Positions 17,822 through 25,463 of a DNA stretch of 64,000 nt are shown here, piece by piece. The first letter of the stretch is position 1. Every line of letters starts with the position of its first letter. The notes below the pieces were generated by a model. It did no database searches, had not been told where the DNA came from, and saw only the letters and a list, made by a program, of their open reading frames with translations. Made by a program: the position numbers and the translations under genes. Source of the DNA: G965267185 sp965267185 (lineage in GTDB: Bacteria; Pseudomonadota; Alphaproteobacteria; UBA6615); NCBI GenBank assembly GCA_965267185.1, contig OZ253937.1, positions 310,001 to 374,000 of the forward strand, read 5' to 3'.

Positions 17822-20158
17822 CTACTCGGCGGCGAGAGGCTGGTTGGCCGCTGCCCAAATGGCGTCGGGTGTCGCCGGCATATCGATCTCGGTCGATTTG
17901 CCGGCCGCGGCCATAGCATTGATGATGGCGTTGATCACCGCCGGTGGCGCGCCGATTGCGCCGGCCTCGCCCGATCCCTTGAGACCCATCGGGTTCGTCG
18001 TGCACGGCACGTTGCGCATATTGAAATCGAAGTAGGGGAAATTATCCGCGCGCGGCAGCGTGTAGTCCATAAACGATCCCGAGACCAGCTGGCCCGACTG
18101 GCCGTCATAGACCGTGTGCTCGTGCAGCGCCTGGCCGAGCCCTTGAACGATACCGCCATGGACCTGACCCTCGATGAGCATCGGGTTGACGATATCGCCG
18201 AAGTCATCGACGACGGTATAGCGCTCGATTTCCAGCGTTCCCGTGTCGGGGTCGATCTCCAATTCGCATATGTGACAGCCGTTGGGGAAAGTCGGGACGT
18301 CGGGCGCGTGGGTATAGGCCTCGTCCAGTGCGGGATCCATGCCCTCGGGCAGATTGGCCGCATCCGTCGCCGCGCGCGCCACGTCGAACAAGGTCATCGT
18401 ACGGTCGGTGCCGGTCACCCTGAACGTGGCATCGGCATACTCGATATCCGCTTCCGCCGTCTCCATCACTTGGGCGGCGATGAGCTTGCCTTTTTCGATG
18501 ATCGCGTCCGACGCTTTCAACACGGCGACGCCGCCCACGGTCACCGAGCGCGACCCCCCGGTCAAACCCGACGGCACCAGATCGCTGTCGCCTTGCACGA
18601 CGGTGAGATCATCGGTGTCGACGCCGAGCCGGTCAGACATGATCTGCTTGTACGACGTGTCGTGGCCCTGGCCGTTGGTGACCGTGCCGATATAGATGGT
18701 GATGTGATCGTTGTCGGTGTCGAACTTCACATCGGCCGTTTCCGGGAAACCGCCGCCGCACTTTTCGACATAGGTCGCCATGCCGATGCCGCGCAGCTTG
18801 CCGCGGCTGGCGCTTTCGTCGCGGCGTTTGGCGTAGCCATTCCAATCGGCCCGCTCCATGCCAGCTTCCATGATCGCGGTGAACTCGCCGCTGTCGAACG
18901 TATCGCCCAGCGCCGTGGCGTAGGGCAATTGCTCGGGCTTGACGAAGTTGCGCCGGCGAATCTCATCGGGCGACACGCCGAGATCGCGCGCGCACTTATC
19001 GACCAGGCGCTCGATGCAATAGATCGCCTCGGGCCGGCCGGCGCCGCGGTAGGCGTCGGTCGGCACGGTGTTGGTGAGCACGCCCTTCACGTTCACCCAA
19101 GCTGTCGGAATCGAGTAGAGGCCGTTCAGCATCCCGGTCCCGGCGTCGGTGGGGATGAAGGTACCGAAATGCGACAGATACGCGCCCAAATTGGCGTAGG
19201 TCGTCACCCGCAAGCCGAGGAACGTGCCATCATCATCCATCGCCATTTCGGCGCGGGTCACGTGGTCGCGGCCCTGGATGTCGGACATGAAGCCTTCGCT
19301 GCGGTCGGCGGTCCATTTGACGGCTCGCTGTATTTTGCGCGCTGCCCACACCACGATCGCCTGTTCGGGATGGGGAAAAATCTTCATGCCGAAGCCGCCT
19401 CCCACATCGCCGGTGACGACGCGCAGCTTGTCTTTGCCGATTTTCAGAATCATGTCGGCGACGGCGTCGCGGATCCAGTGGGTGCCTTGCGACGAAGTGT
19501 ACAGGGTCGAGCGGTCGGACTGGGAATCGTAGTCGGCGGTCGCCGCGCGGGGCTCCATCGAGTTGACGACAACGCGGTTGTTGATCAACTCAAGCGTCGT
19601 CACTTTTGTGGCGTTCTTAAACGCCGCGTCGGTGGCTTCCTGGTCGCCCTTGCCCCAGTCGAAGCAGACATTGTTTTTGGCGTCGTCATAGAGTTGCGCC
19701 GCGCCGGCCTGGGTGGCGCCATAGGTGTCGGTGGCGGCGGGCAACTCGTTGTAGCCGACGTCGATCAGCTCGGCGGCGTCGCGCGCCTGGAGCAAGGTTT
19801 CGCCGACCACCACGGCGACCGGCTGGCCCACATGGCGCACCCGCTCCTGGGCGAGCAGGGGCCGGTAGGTGTCGGTGCGCTCGGTGCCGTCGATGTTCGT
19901 AATCGGAATCAGGCACGGCATGGGATCGATATCGTCGGCCGTCACATCCTCGCCGGTTAAGACCAGCAGCACGCCCGGCGCCGACTTGGCGGCGCTCGCG
20001 TCGATACCGGTGATTTCGGCATGCGCGTGCGGTGAGCGCAGGATAAAGGCGTAGGCTTGACCGTCGAGGTTGACGTCGTCGGTATAGCGGCCGCCGCCGG
20101 TCAGCAGGCGCTGGTCTTCGATCCGCGTGACAGCTTGTCCAATGCCGAATTGGCCCAT
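17822..20158 (-). CDS. Xanthine dehydrogenase/CoxL-like molybdenum hydroxylase large subunit (form II type), orphan
   Basis: The 778-residue protein has the two aldehyde-oxidase/xanthine-dehydrogenase large domains: HVGQPVAVVV, GGGFGMK, the active-site loop DAYRGAGRPE, GQGHDT and the catalytic Glu in KGSGEAGAIG. AYRGAGR instead of AYRCSFR marks form II, so this is not a proven CO dehydrogenase; it should hydroxylate a heterocycle or aldehyde with a molybdopterin cytosine dinucleotide cofactor. The 2Fe-2S (CoxS-like) and FAD (CoxM-like) subunits needed for activity are not adjacent. A same-length paralogue is at 60386-62719. Confidence 0.85.
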   Translation of the reverse strand: MGQFGIGQAVTRIEDQRLLTGGGRYTDDVNLDGQAYAFILRSPHAHAEITGIDASAAKSAPGVLLVLTGEDVTADDIDPMPCLIPITNIDGTERTDTYRPLLAQERVRHVGQPVAVVVGETLLQARDAAELIDVGYNELPAATDTYGATQAGAAQLYDDAKNNVCFDWGKGDQEATDAAFKNATKVTTLELINNRVVVNSMEPRAATADYDSQSDRSTLYTSSQGTHWIRDAVADMILKIGKDKLRVVTGDVGGGFGMKIFPHPEQAIVVWAARKIQRAVKWTADRSEGFMSDIQGRDHVTRAEMAMDDDGTFLGLRVTTYANLGAYLSHFGTFIPTDAGTGMLNGLYSIPTAWVNVKGVLTNTVPTDAYRGAGRPEAIYCIERLVDKCARDLGVSPDEIRRRNFVKPEQLPYATALGDTFDSGEFTAIMEAGMERADWNGYAKRRDESASRGKLRGIGMATYVEKCGGGFPETADVKFDTDNDHITIYIGTVTNGQGHDTSYKQIMSDRLGVDTDDLTVVQGDSDLVPSGLTGGSRSVTVGGVAVLKASDAIIEKGKLIAAQVMETAEADIEYADATFRVTGTDRTMTLFDVARAATDAANLPEGMDPALDEAYTHAPDVPTFPNGCHICELEIDPDTGTLEIERYTVVDDFGDIVNPMLIEGQVHGGIVQGLGQALHEHTVYDGQSGQLVSGSFMDYTLPRADNFPYFDFNMRNVPCTTNPMGLKGSGEAGAIGAPPAVINAIINAMAAAGKSTEIDMPATPDAIWAAANQPLAAE

Positions 20159-20419
20159 CTGGCAACTCCGTGATTTTTAGGGCTGAAAAAAGCTCGTAAG
20201 CGTGTGCAATGATAAGCGAACTGTCCCCACCGCTCCAGCCTTGCAGGCCGGATAGCGATAAGATTTTTCACCCATCCGGCAGGTTCGTCTGTTGCCGCTT
20301 CCCGAAGCGGTGGAGGCCGGTCTGGCACAACACACGTGAATGCGATGGCTGCCCTATAGGCAACACAAAAGCGCGCGTGCTAAAGACGGACGACGAGACA
20401 ATTCAGCGGAAATGGCCCC

Positions 20420-20770
20420 ATGCTTACGGTCTACGGTCTGAAGACCTGCGATACGACGCGCAAGTCTTTGAAATGGTTGGAGCGGCGGGAAGTGCCCCAC
20501 CGGTTTCTCGACGTGCGCGCCGACGGCGTCGACTTGGAGCGGCTGACCCTTTGGGCGATGGAAGTGGGCTGGGAAGTGTTACTCAACAAGGGCAGCACGA
20601 CGTGGCGCGGCCTGCCCGACGTGATCCGCGAAAACGTCACCGAGGATACCGCACTCGCCCTCATGGCGGAGAACCCGACCTTGATCAAACGCCCGGTGAT
20701 CGAAGTCGATGGCGGCCTGATCGTCGGCTTCAAACCGGCTCAGCAGCGCGAACTCGAAGCCGCGATTTAA
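20420..20770 (+). CDS. ArsC/Spx-family protein (YffB-like)
   Basis: The 116-residue thioredoxin-fold protein has Cys10 in KTCDTTRKSLKWL and the conserved Arg of KRPVIEVDG, the pattern of the ArsC-like YffB/Spx group. Only one cysteine of a CxxC pair is present (CDTT), so classical arsenate reduction is uncertain; YffB members act as GSH-dependent thiol reductases of unknown substrate. The gene is alone, with a 261-base upstream gap to the CoxL gene that contains no other frame I would call. A palindromic repeat follows it. Confidence 0.8.
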   Translation: MLTVYGLKTCDTTRKSLKWLERREVPHRFLDVRADGVDLERLTLWAMEVGWEVLLNKGSTTWRGLPDVIRENVTEDTALALMAENPTLIKRPVIEVDGGLIVGFKPAQQRELEAAI

Positions 20771-20788
20771 CTAATTTGGAACCCCATG

Positions 20789-20878
20789 CTTCGAGACAGC
20801 GCATTCGCGCCTCCTCAGCATGAGGTGTTGGTTTGTTCGTCCTCATCCTGAGGAGCAATCTTGGATTGCGTCTCGAAG
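20789..20878. repeat. CTTCGAGAC-type intergenic palindromic repeat, copy A
   Basis: The outer arms CTTCGAGAC (20789-20797) and GTCTCGAAG (20870-20878) are perfect complements, and an inner CTCCTCAGCATGAGG / CCTCATCCTGAGGAG pair extends the fold. The same modules occur at 24247-24333. Repeats of this pattern are widespread in intergenic DNA of alphaproteobacteria. This copy abuts the displaced transporter 3' end at 20896. Confidence 0.8.
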
Positions 20879-20895
20879 GGTGGGCGACCGCCATC

Positions 20896-20970
20896 TAAAG
20901 CGGCCACACGATCAGGATCAGCGGCACCGAGACCAGGACGATCAGCGCTTCGAGCGGCAGGCCCATGCGC
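20896..20970 (-). repeat. Displaced duplicate of the last 75 bases of the SLC13 transporter gene
   Basis: This 75-base stretch aligns without gaps to 22465-22539, the true 3' end of the transporter gene, with three mismatches. On the minus strand both encode the same ending, MGLPLEALIV then LVSVPLILIVWPL and stop; all three differences are third-position synonymous changes. Here it is detached from the gene. It marks the left boundary of the insert that carries the 474-residue membrane protein. Confidence 0.9.
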
Positions 20971-22464
20971 TACCTTGCGGTGATTGCCTGATTTTCCAAA
21001 GCCCGCCATAGTTGCTTTGAAACAATTGAGGGAAGCCACAGGATGGAATGGCTGGTGACGTTCGTCCTGGACTTTTTCGACGTGTTCTTATCAACCATCG
21101 CTAGTCTTTGGTCGGTGGTGACGTGGGTATGGTCTTCGTTGATCTGGCTCGGGTTCGTTGGCATCGTTCTTTGGGTTCTGAGTCACAACCAGTCTTACAA
21201 GACTTTACTTAGTTGGCTCACAGCGCGGGGCCGTAAGGTGCGATACGAACGGGCGCTTGATTGGAGCCTGACTCGTACTGACAACTTTTTTGGACCTGAA
21301 TGGTTATGGAGAGCGTTTAGCCGCAGCTTATCCCTGGCTTACATCTATCCTGCTCTCTTTCTGCTGGCGTCCTGGGTTGCCGGAATAAGGCTGACCTTTG
21401 CCGAAGATCCGTTTCTCGGTGTACAAACGATTGGTGGGCTGGCGAGGTTCCTGATTGCCGCGGGGCTTATCGTAGCAACCGGGGTTATTGTTCTATTAGT
21501 TAGGAAAAATGAAACGATAGCTAGGTGGATGTTGGAGCGGCTGTTTCGCCAACCACAACTGTCAAGCCGGATGCGTTTACTATCGGAAAGTTTCGTTTTA
21601 GCGCTCGCGCTCGTATTCGCGTTCGCTGTCTCGATCGCATTCGTACTCGTAGGCGCATCTGCAAGCGTAGGTGCGCCCGTAGCCGCAGTTTCGATGGTAG
21701 TTATAATCGTAGTCGTGATCACAGTCGGAGGCATAGTTCCAATCACAACAGCGATGGCCGCCATAGGTGTAGTCGGAGTCACAGCCACAACTATAGGGGC
21801 GTTCACAGACGCCGGCGAATTCATACGCGCGGTGTTAGTCCTATATTTAGTTTTGCCGATCACGAATGCGTTTTTCGATTGGCTGTCCTGGGGAGTGACG
21901 CGGCGGTTACTTCATCGTCTGAGGCAAGTTAATGGAATCCTCGCGGTCCTCGGTCACGTTGTCGCCGACACCGTTCTTGCGATCTTGTTTCTTGCCGGTT
22001 TGTCGGTGGTACTACCGTTTGTTGTCGAAATCGCCAACGCAGCGTTTCACATACTCGCATTGTCACCACTGGAATGGCGGCCGATGTTGACCGCCGTTAT
22101 CGAGCATCCATTTAGCGCAGGTATCATGGTTAGCGGTATGCTGGTCACAACACTAGTTCCCACCGCGATGCACCTCGGCATGGCATGTATTTCGCTATTT
22201 GTGCCTCATTTAGATGTCGAACGGACGGGAGGTTGGTACCCGCTCCGCGCGCACCTCCTGGAATCGGTAACGAACCCGGATGATGATCCCGACCATCTCC
22301 AGCGAGGTCATGTAGCAGTTTGGCTGTTTGGGGCGTTTGCGCTGTCTTGGGGAGTGTTGCTCGTGATTGGCGCTTTCGTCTACGCGCTTGTCTCTGCTTT
22401 TGGTCCCACCGGTGGAGAGCTTCTTATAATTCTCGCCAATTTCGGCGCGTCTCTGGCAGGTGCT
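20971..22464 (+). mobile_element. One-gene insert bracketed by transporter 3'-end direct repeats
   Basis: About 1.5 kb lies between two copies of the transporter 3' end and holds a single membrane-protein gene on the opposite strand. Base composition is visibly more AT-rich than the flanks. No recombinase, transposase or terminal inverted repeat is seen. The geometry matches site-specific or homologous integration into a gene's 3' end, in which the incoming DNA supplies a replacement end. Calling it mobile is inference from the repeats. Confidence 0.55.
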
Positions 22465-22467
22465 TAA
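21043..22467 (+). CDS. Multi-pass membrane protein of unknown function (insert cargo)
   Basis: I do not recognise this 474-residue protein. It has an N-terminal membrane segment (about 5-48), a charged stretch with WLWRAF, and then some seven or more further hydrophobic segments, including a very Val/Ala/Ile-rich block at about 185-250. The C terminus holds ERTGGWYPLRAHLLES and a last pair of membrane helices. Codons such as TTA, ATA and AGG are commoner than in the neighbours. Its stop codon is formed by the first bases of the transporter 3' repeat, so gene and repeat boundary coincide. No catalytic motif is visible. Confidence 0.75.
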   Translation: MEWLVTFVLDFFDVFLSTIASLWSVVTWVWSSLIWLGFVGIVLWVLSHNQSYKTLLSWLTARGRKVRYERALDWSLTRTDNFFGPEWLWRAFSRSLSLAYIYPALFLLASWVAGIRLTFAEDPFLGVQTIGGLARFLIAAGLIVATGVIVLLVRKNETIARWMLERLFRQPQLSSRMRLLSESFVLALALVFAFAVSIAFVLVGASASVGAPVAAVSMVVIIVVVITVGGIVPITTAMAAIGVVGVTATTIGAFTDAGEFIRAVLVLYLVLPITNAFFDWLSWGVTRRLLHRLRQVNGILAVLGHVVADTVLAILFLAGLSVVLPFVVEIANAAFHILALSPLEWRPMLTAVIEHPFSAGIMVSGMLVTTLVPTAMHLGMACISLFVPHLDVERTGGWYPLRAHLLESVTNPDDDPDHLQRGHVAVWLFGAFALSWGVLLVIGAFVYALVSAFGPTGGELLIILANFGASLAGA

Positions 22468-24230
22468 AGCGGCCAGACGATCAGTATCAGCGGCACCGAG
22501 ACTAGGACGATCAGCGCTTCGAGCGGCAGGCCCATGCGCCAATAGTCGCCGAAGCGGTAGCCGCCGGGGCCCATCACTAGAACATTGTTTTGATGGCCGA
22601 TGGGGGTGAGGAACGCGCACGATGCGCCGATCGCCGTCGCCATCAGGAACGGATCGGAATTGACGCCCAATTGTTGGGCGATGGCGACCCCGATGGGCGC
22701 CATGACGATGGCGGTCGCTGCGTTGTTCATCAGATCGGACAGGGTCATGGTGACGATCAGCAGCACGGCGAGCACGGCGAAGGTGGGCACCGCGCCCGCC
22801 AAGCCCACGATGGCTTCGGCGATCAACTGGGTGCCGCCGGTCGCCTGCAGTGCGCCGCCGAGGGGGATCATGGCGCCGAGCAAGACGATCACCGACCAGT
22901 CGATGGTCTCGTAGGCTTCGCGCGGCGTGATCCGGTTGAGCAGAATGAGCGCGACGACCGCGCCGGAAAACGAGATATGCACCGGTGCGAGACCGAACGC
23001 TGTGGCCAGTACCGCGGCGGCAAAGAGCGCGACGGGCAGCCATATATGCCGGGGCCGGCGTAGCGATAGCCCGCGCTCGGCGAGGGGAAGGCACCCGAGA
23101 TTGGCGACCACATCGGGCAACACGTCGGCTTCGCCTTGCAGCATAAGGACGTCGCCGGCCTGGAACCGTACGGTTGCCAGGCGCTCGCGCACCGGCTCAC
23201 CTTGCCGTGCCAGGGCGATCAGGGCTGCGCCATAGCGCCGGCGCAGATGCAGCAGTTGCGCCGAGCGGCCTTCGATGCGGGCGCCGGGCAGCACCACGGC
23301 TTCGATCAAACCGATTTCGTCGGAGCGCAGATTTTCGTCGCTCAACTCCGCTTCGCCCGCAAGCTCCAGACCGTTGCCGGCAACCAACTTGTCGAGGACG
23401 GCGGGGTCGGTGCGGATTAGCAGGCTGTCGCCGGCACGCAATATGTGACCGCGCAGATGATGTAGGAAGCGGACATCGCCGCGGATCAACCCGACAATGA
23501 TCGAGCGGTCGTCGGTGCGGTGTTCCAACTCGGCGATCGAGACGCCGATCAAGTCCGAGTCCTCGGGAATGTGTGCCTCGGCAATGTAATCGCGCACTTC
23601 GAACAGGTCGGCGGCCGACTTGCGCCCGCTGCGGCCGCGTGGGATCAGCCGCCAACCGATGGTGACGACGAACAAGAGTCCGATCACGGCGATGGGCGCG
23701 CCAACCGGGGCGAAATCGAACAACTGAAAGGGTTCGCCGGCGACGTCGGCGCGGAAGGTGGCGATGATGATGTTGGGCGGGGTGCCGATCAAAGTGACCA
23801 GTCCGCCGAGGATCGAGCCGAACGATAGCGGCATCAGCAGCGCCGCCGGTTTGCCGCCGAGGCGCAACGCCAGCGGCATCAGCAGCGCCAGCGCGCCGAC
23901 ATTGTTCATGAACGCCGATAAAACCGCGCCGAGACCTGACAGGGTGCCGATCTGGCTGGTTTCGCTGCGCGCCGCGCGGGTTACCAAATTCGCGATATGG
24001 TCGAGGATGCCCGAGCTCTGGAGCGTCCGGCTGATCACCAGAACGGCGGCCACCGTGATTACCGCCGGATGGCCGAACCCGGCAAAAGCGTTGGTGGACG
24101 GCACCACGCCGACGCCGACAGCCACGATCAGCGCGGTGAACGCCACCACGTCGTAGCGCCAGCGGCCCCACAGGAAAAACACCATGGCAAGGCCGAGGAT
24201 GGCGAAGATCAGTATCTGGTCGGCGGTCAT
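22464..24230 (-). CDS. SLC13 family permease with two central RCK_C (TrkA-C) domains
   Basis: The 588-residue inner-membrane transporter has N-terminal helices including FMNNVGALALLMPLAL and GTPPNIIIATFR (first SNT-type hairpin), two cytoplasmic TrkA-C domains at about 205-385, and a C-terminal helical half with LSDLMNNAATAIVMAPIG and TPIGHQNNVLVMGPGGYRFGD. This is the divalent-anion/Na+ symporter plan used for sulfate or dicarboxylates. The closeness of cysQ (about 5 kb) is only weak support for sulfate. The stop overlaps the convergent cargo gene by two bases because the 3' end is part of the duplicated repeat. Confidence 0.9.
   Translation of the reverse strand: MTADQILIFAILGLAMVFFLWGRWRYDVVAFTALIVAVGVGVVPSTNAFAGFGHPAVITVAAVLVISRTLQSSGILDHIANLVTRAARSETSQIGTLSGLGAVLSAFMNNVGALALLMPLALRLGGKPAALLMPLSFGSILGGLVTLIGTPPNIIIATFRADVAGEPFQLFDFAPVGAPIAVIGLLFVVTIGWRLIPRGRSGRKSAADLFEVRDYIAEAHIPEDSDLIGVSIAELEHRTDDRSIIVGLIRGDVRFLHHLRGHILRAGDSLLIRTDPAVLDKLVAGNGLELAGEAELSDENLRSDEIGLIEAVVLPGARIEGRSAQLLHLRRRYGAALIALARQGEPVRERLATVRFQAGDVLMLQGEADVLPDVVANLGCLPLAERGLSLRRPRHIWLPVALFAAAVLATAFGLAPVHISFSGAVVALILLNRITPREAYETIDWSVIVLLGAMIPLGGALQATGGTQLIAEAIVGLAGAVPTFAVLAVLLIVTMTLSDLMNNAATAIVMAPIGVAIAQQLGVNSDPFLMATAIGASCAFLTPIGHQNNVLVMGPGGYRFGDYWRMGLPLEALIVLVSVPLILIVWPL
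22465..22539 (-). repeat. Functional copy of the SLC13 3'-end repeat
   Basis: These are the last 75 bases of the transporter gene as it now reads, matching 20896-20970 with three synonymous differences. If the insert arrived by integration at this 3' end, this copy was brought in by the insert and the one at 20896 is the original. Confidence 0.9.
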
Positions 24231-24246
24231 GGCGGGCAGCCTCTAT

Positions 24247-24333
24247 CCTTCGAGACACCCTTTCGCCTCACCCTGAGAAGGGTCGTTAGGCCCGTCTCGA
24301 AGGGCGTGGCGAAAGGGCTCCTCAGGATGAGGA
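24247..24333. repeat. CTTCGAGAC-type intergenic palindromic repeat, copy B
   Basis: CCTTCGAGAC (24247-24256) pairs with GTCTCGAAGG (24294-24303); CCCTTTCGCC pairs with GGCGAAAGGG near 24308-24317, and CTCCTCAGGATGAGGA ends the element. It shares its modules with 20789-20878. It lies just upstream of the transporter start and could overlap its promoter. Confidence 0.8.
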
Positions 24334-24385
24334 CAATTTCCGGTTGAGGCCAGTTGCATCGCTGTTCAGCGCCAGACGAAGAGAA

Positions 24386-24416
24386 GGGCGGAAACGGCTA
24401 TCTGCCGTTACCGCCC
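24386..24416 (-). terminator. Probable terminator downstream of nrdB
   Basis: GGGCGG-A-AACGGC, a five-base loop, then GCCGTT-A-CCGCCC form a 12-pair stem with one A/A mismatch. It lies about 57 bases past the nrdB stop, and on the minus strand a pyrimidine-rich CTTCTCTTC follows. A classic T-run is missing, so strength is uncertain. Confidence 0.5.
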
Positions 24417-24472
24417 AGTTGTCACATACTCACAGGGAGGAGAGAAACAAACAGGCACCGTAAAACTGGCAA

Positions 24473-25432
24473 TCAATCAAAAGCCTCTTCCCAACTGCCG
24501 CGCGTGGCAGCCTTGGAATATTCGGTGGCGCGGTTTTCGAAGAAATTGGTGTGCTCGACGCCGTTGAGCATTTCCTCCATCCACGGTAGCGGGTTCTTGT
24601 CGATGCGGTAGACCGGCTGCAGGCCGAGCTGCATGAGCCGGCGGTCGGCGATGTAGCGGATATATTGTTTGACTTCGCGGGCCTCCAGCCCCTCGATGCC
24701 GCCGAGCTCGAACGCCAGATCGATGAACGCATCTTCGTGGGTCACCACGGTCTCGCAGCACACATAAAGGTCGCGCTGGAATTCTTCGGTCCAGATTTCC
24801 GAGTTCTCGTCGACGAAAGTGCGGAACAGCTTGATGATCGAGGCTGTGTGCAGGCTCTCGTCGCGCACCGACCAGGTGACGATCTGGCCCATCCCCTTCA
24901 TTTTGTTGAAGCGCGGGAAGTTCATCAGAATGGCGAAGCTGGCGAACAGCTGCAGGCCTTCGGTGAAAGCGCCGAACATGGCCAAGGTCTTGGCGATGTT
25001 CTCGTTGGTGTCGACGCCGAACTCCTGCAGATAGTCGTACTTGTCTTTCATCTGCTGGTATTTGAGGAACGCCGAATACTCGCTTTCGGGGATGCCGATG
25101 GTGTCGAGCAGGTGCGAGTAGGCGGCGATGTGCACGGTTTCGATGTTGGAGAACGCCGACAGCATCATCTGCACTTCGGTGGGTTTGAACACCTGCGAAT
25201 AGTGCTTCATGTAGCAGTTGTTCACTTCCACATCCGACTGGGTGAAGAAGCGGAAGATGTGGGTCAGCAGATTGCGCTCGCCGTTGGTGAGCGTGCGGTG
25301 CCAATCTTTCACGTCGTCGGCCAGCGGCACCTCTTCAGGCAGCCAGTGGACGCGCTGCTGCTGCAGCCAGGCGTCGTACGCCCAGGGGTATTTAAAGGGC
25401 TTGTACTGAACCCGTTCTTCCAAAAGCGACAT
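24473..25432 (-). CDS. nrdB: Ribonucleotide reductase beta subunit (class I)
   Basis: The 319-residue R2 protein houses the diiron-tyrosyl radical cofactor. Ligands are readable: Asp67, Glu98 and His101, Glu158, Glu192 and His195 (DESLHTAS), and the radical tyrosine Tyr105 sits four residues after His101, as Tyr122 does in E. coli. It is therefore a tyrosyl-radical type, not the Tyr-free class Ic. Conserved C-terminal NFFENRATEYSKAA precedes the tail that docks to NrdA. It lies 31 bases downstream of nrdA in one operon. The pair reduces ribonucleoside diphosphates for DNA synthesis. Confidence 0.95.
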   Translation of the reverse strand: MSLLEERVQYKPFKYPWAYDAWLQQQRVHWLPEEVPLADDVKDWHRTLTNGERNLLTHIFRFFTQSDVEVNNCYMKHYSQVFKPTEVQMMLSAFSNIETVHIAAYSHLLDTIGIPESEYSAFLKYQQMKDKYDYLQEFGVDTNENIAKTLAMFGAFTEGLQLFASFAILMNFPRFNKMKGMGQIVTWSVRDESLHTASIIKLFRTFVDENSEIWTEEFQRDLYVCCETVVTHEDAFIDLAFELGGIEGLEAREVKQYIRYIADRRLMQLGLQPVYRIDKNPLPWMEEMLNGVEHTNFFENRATEYSKAATRGSWEEAFD

Positions 25433-25463
25433 CTAATCTAAAACCCCAAAAACAGTCGTTAAA

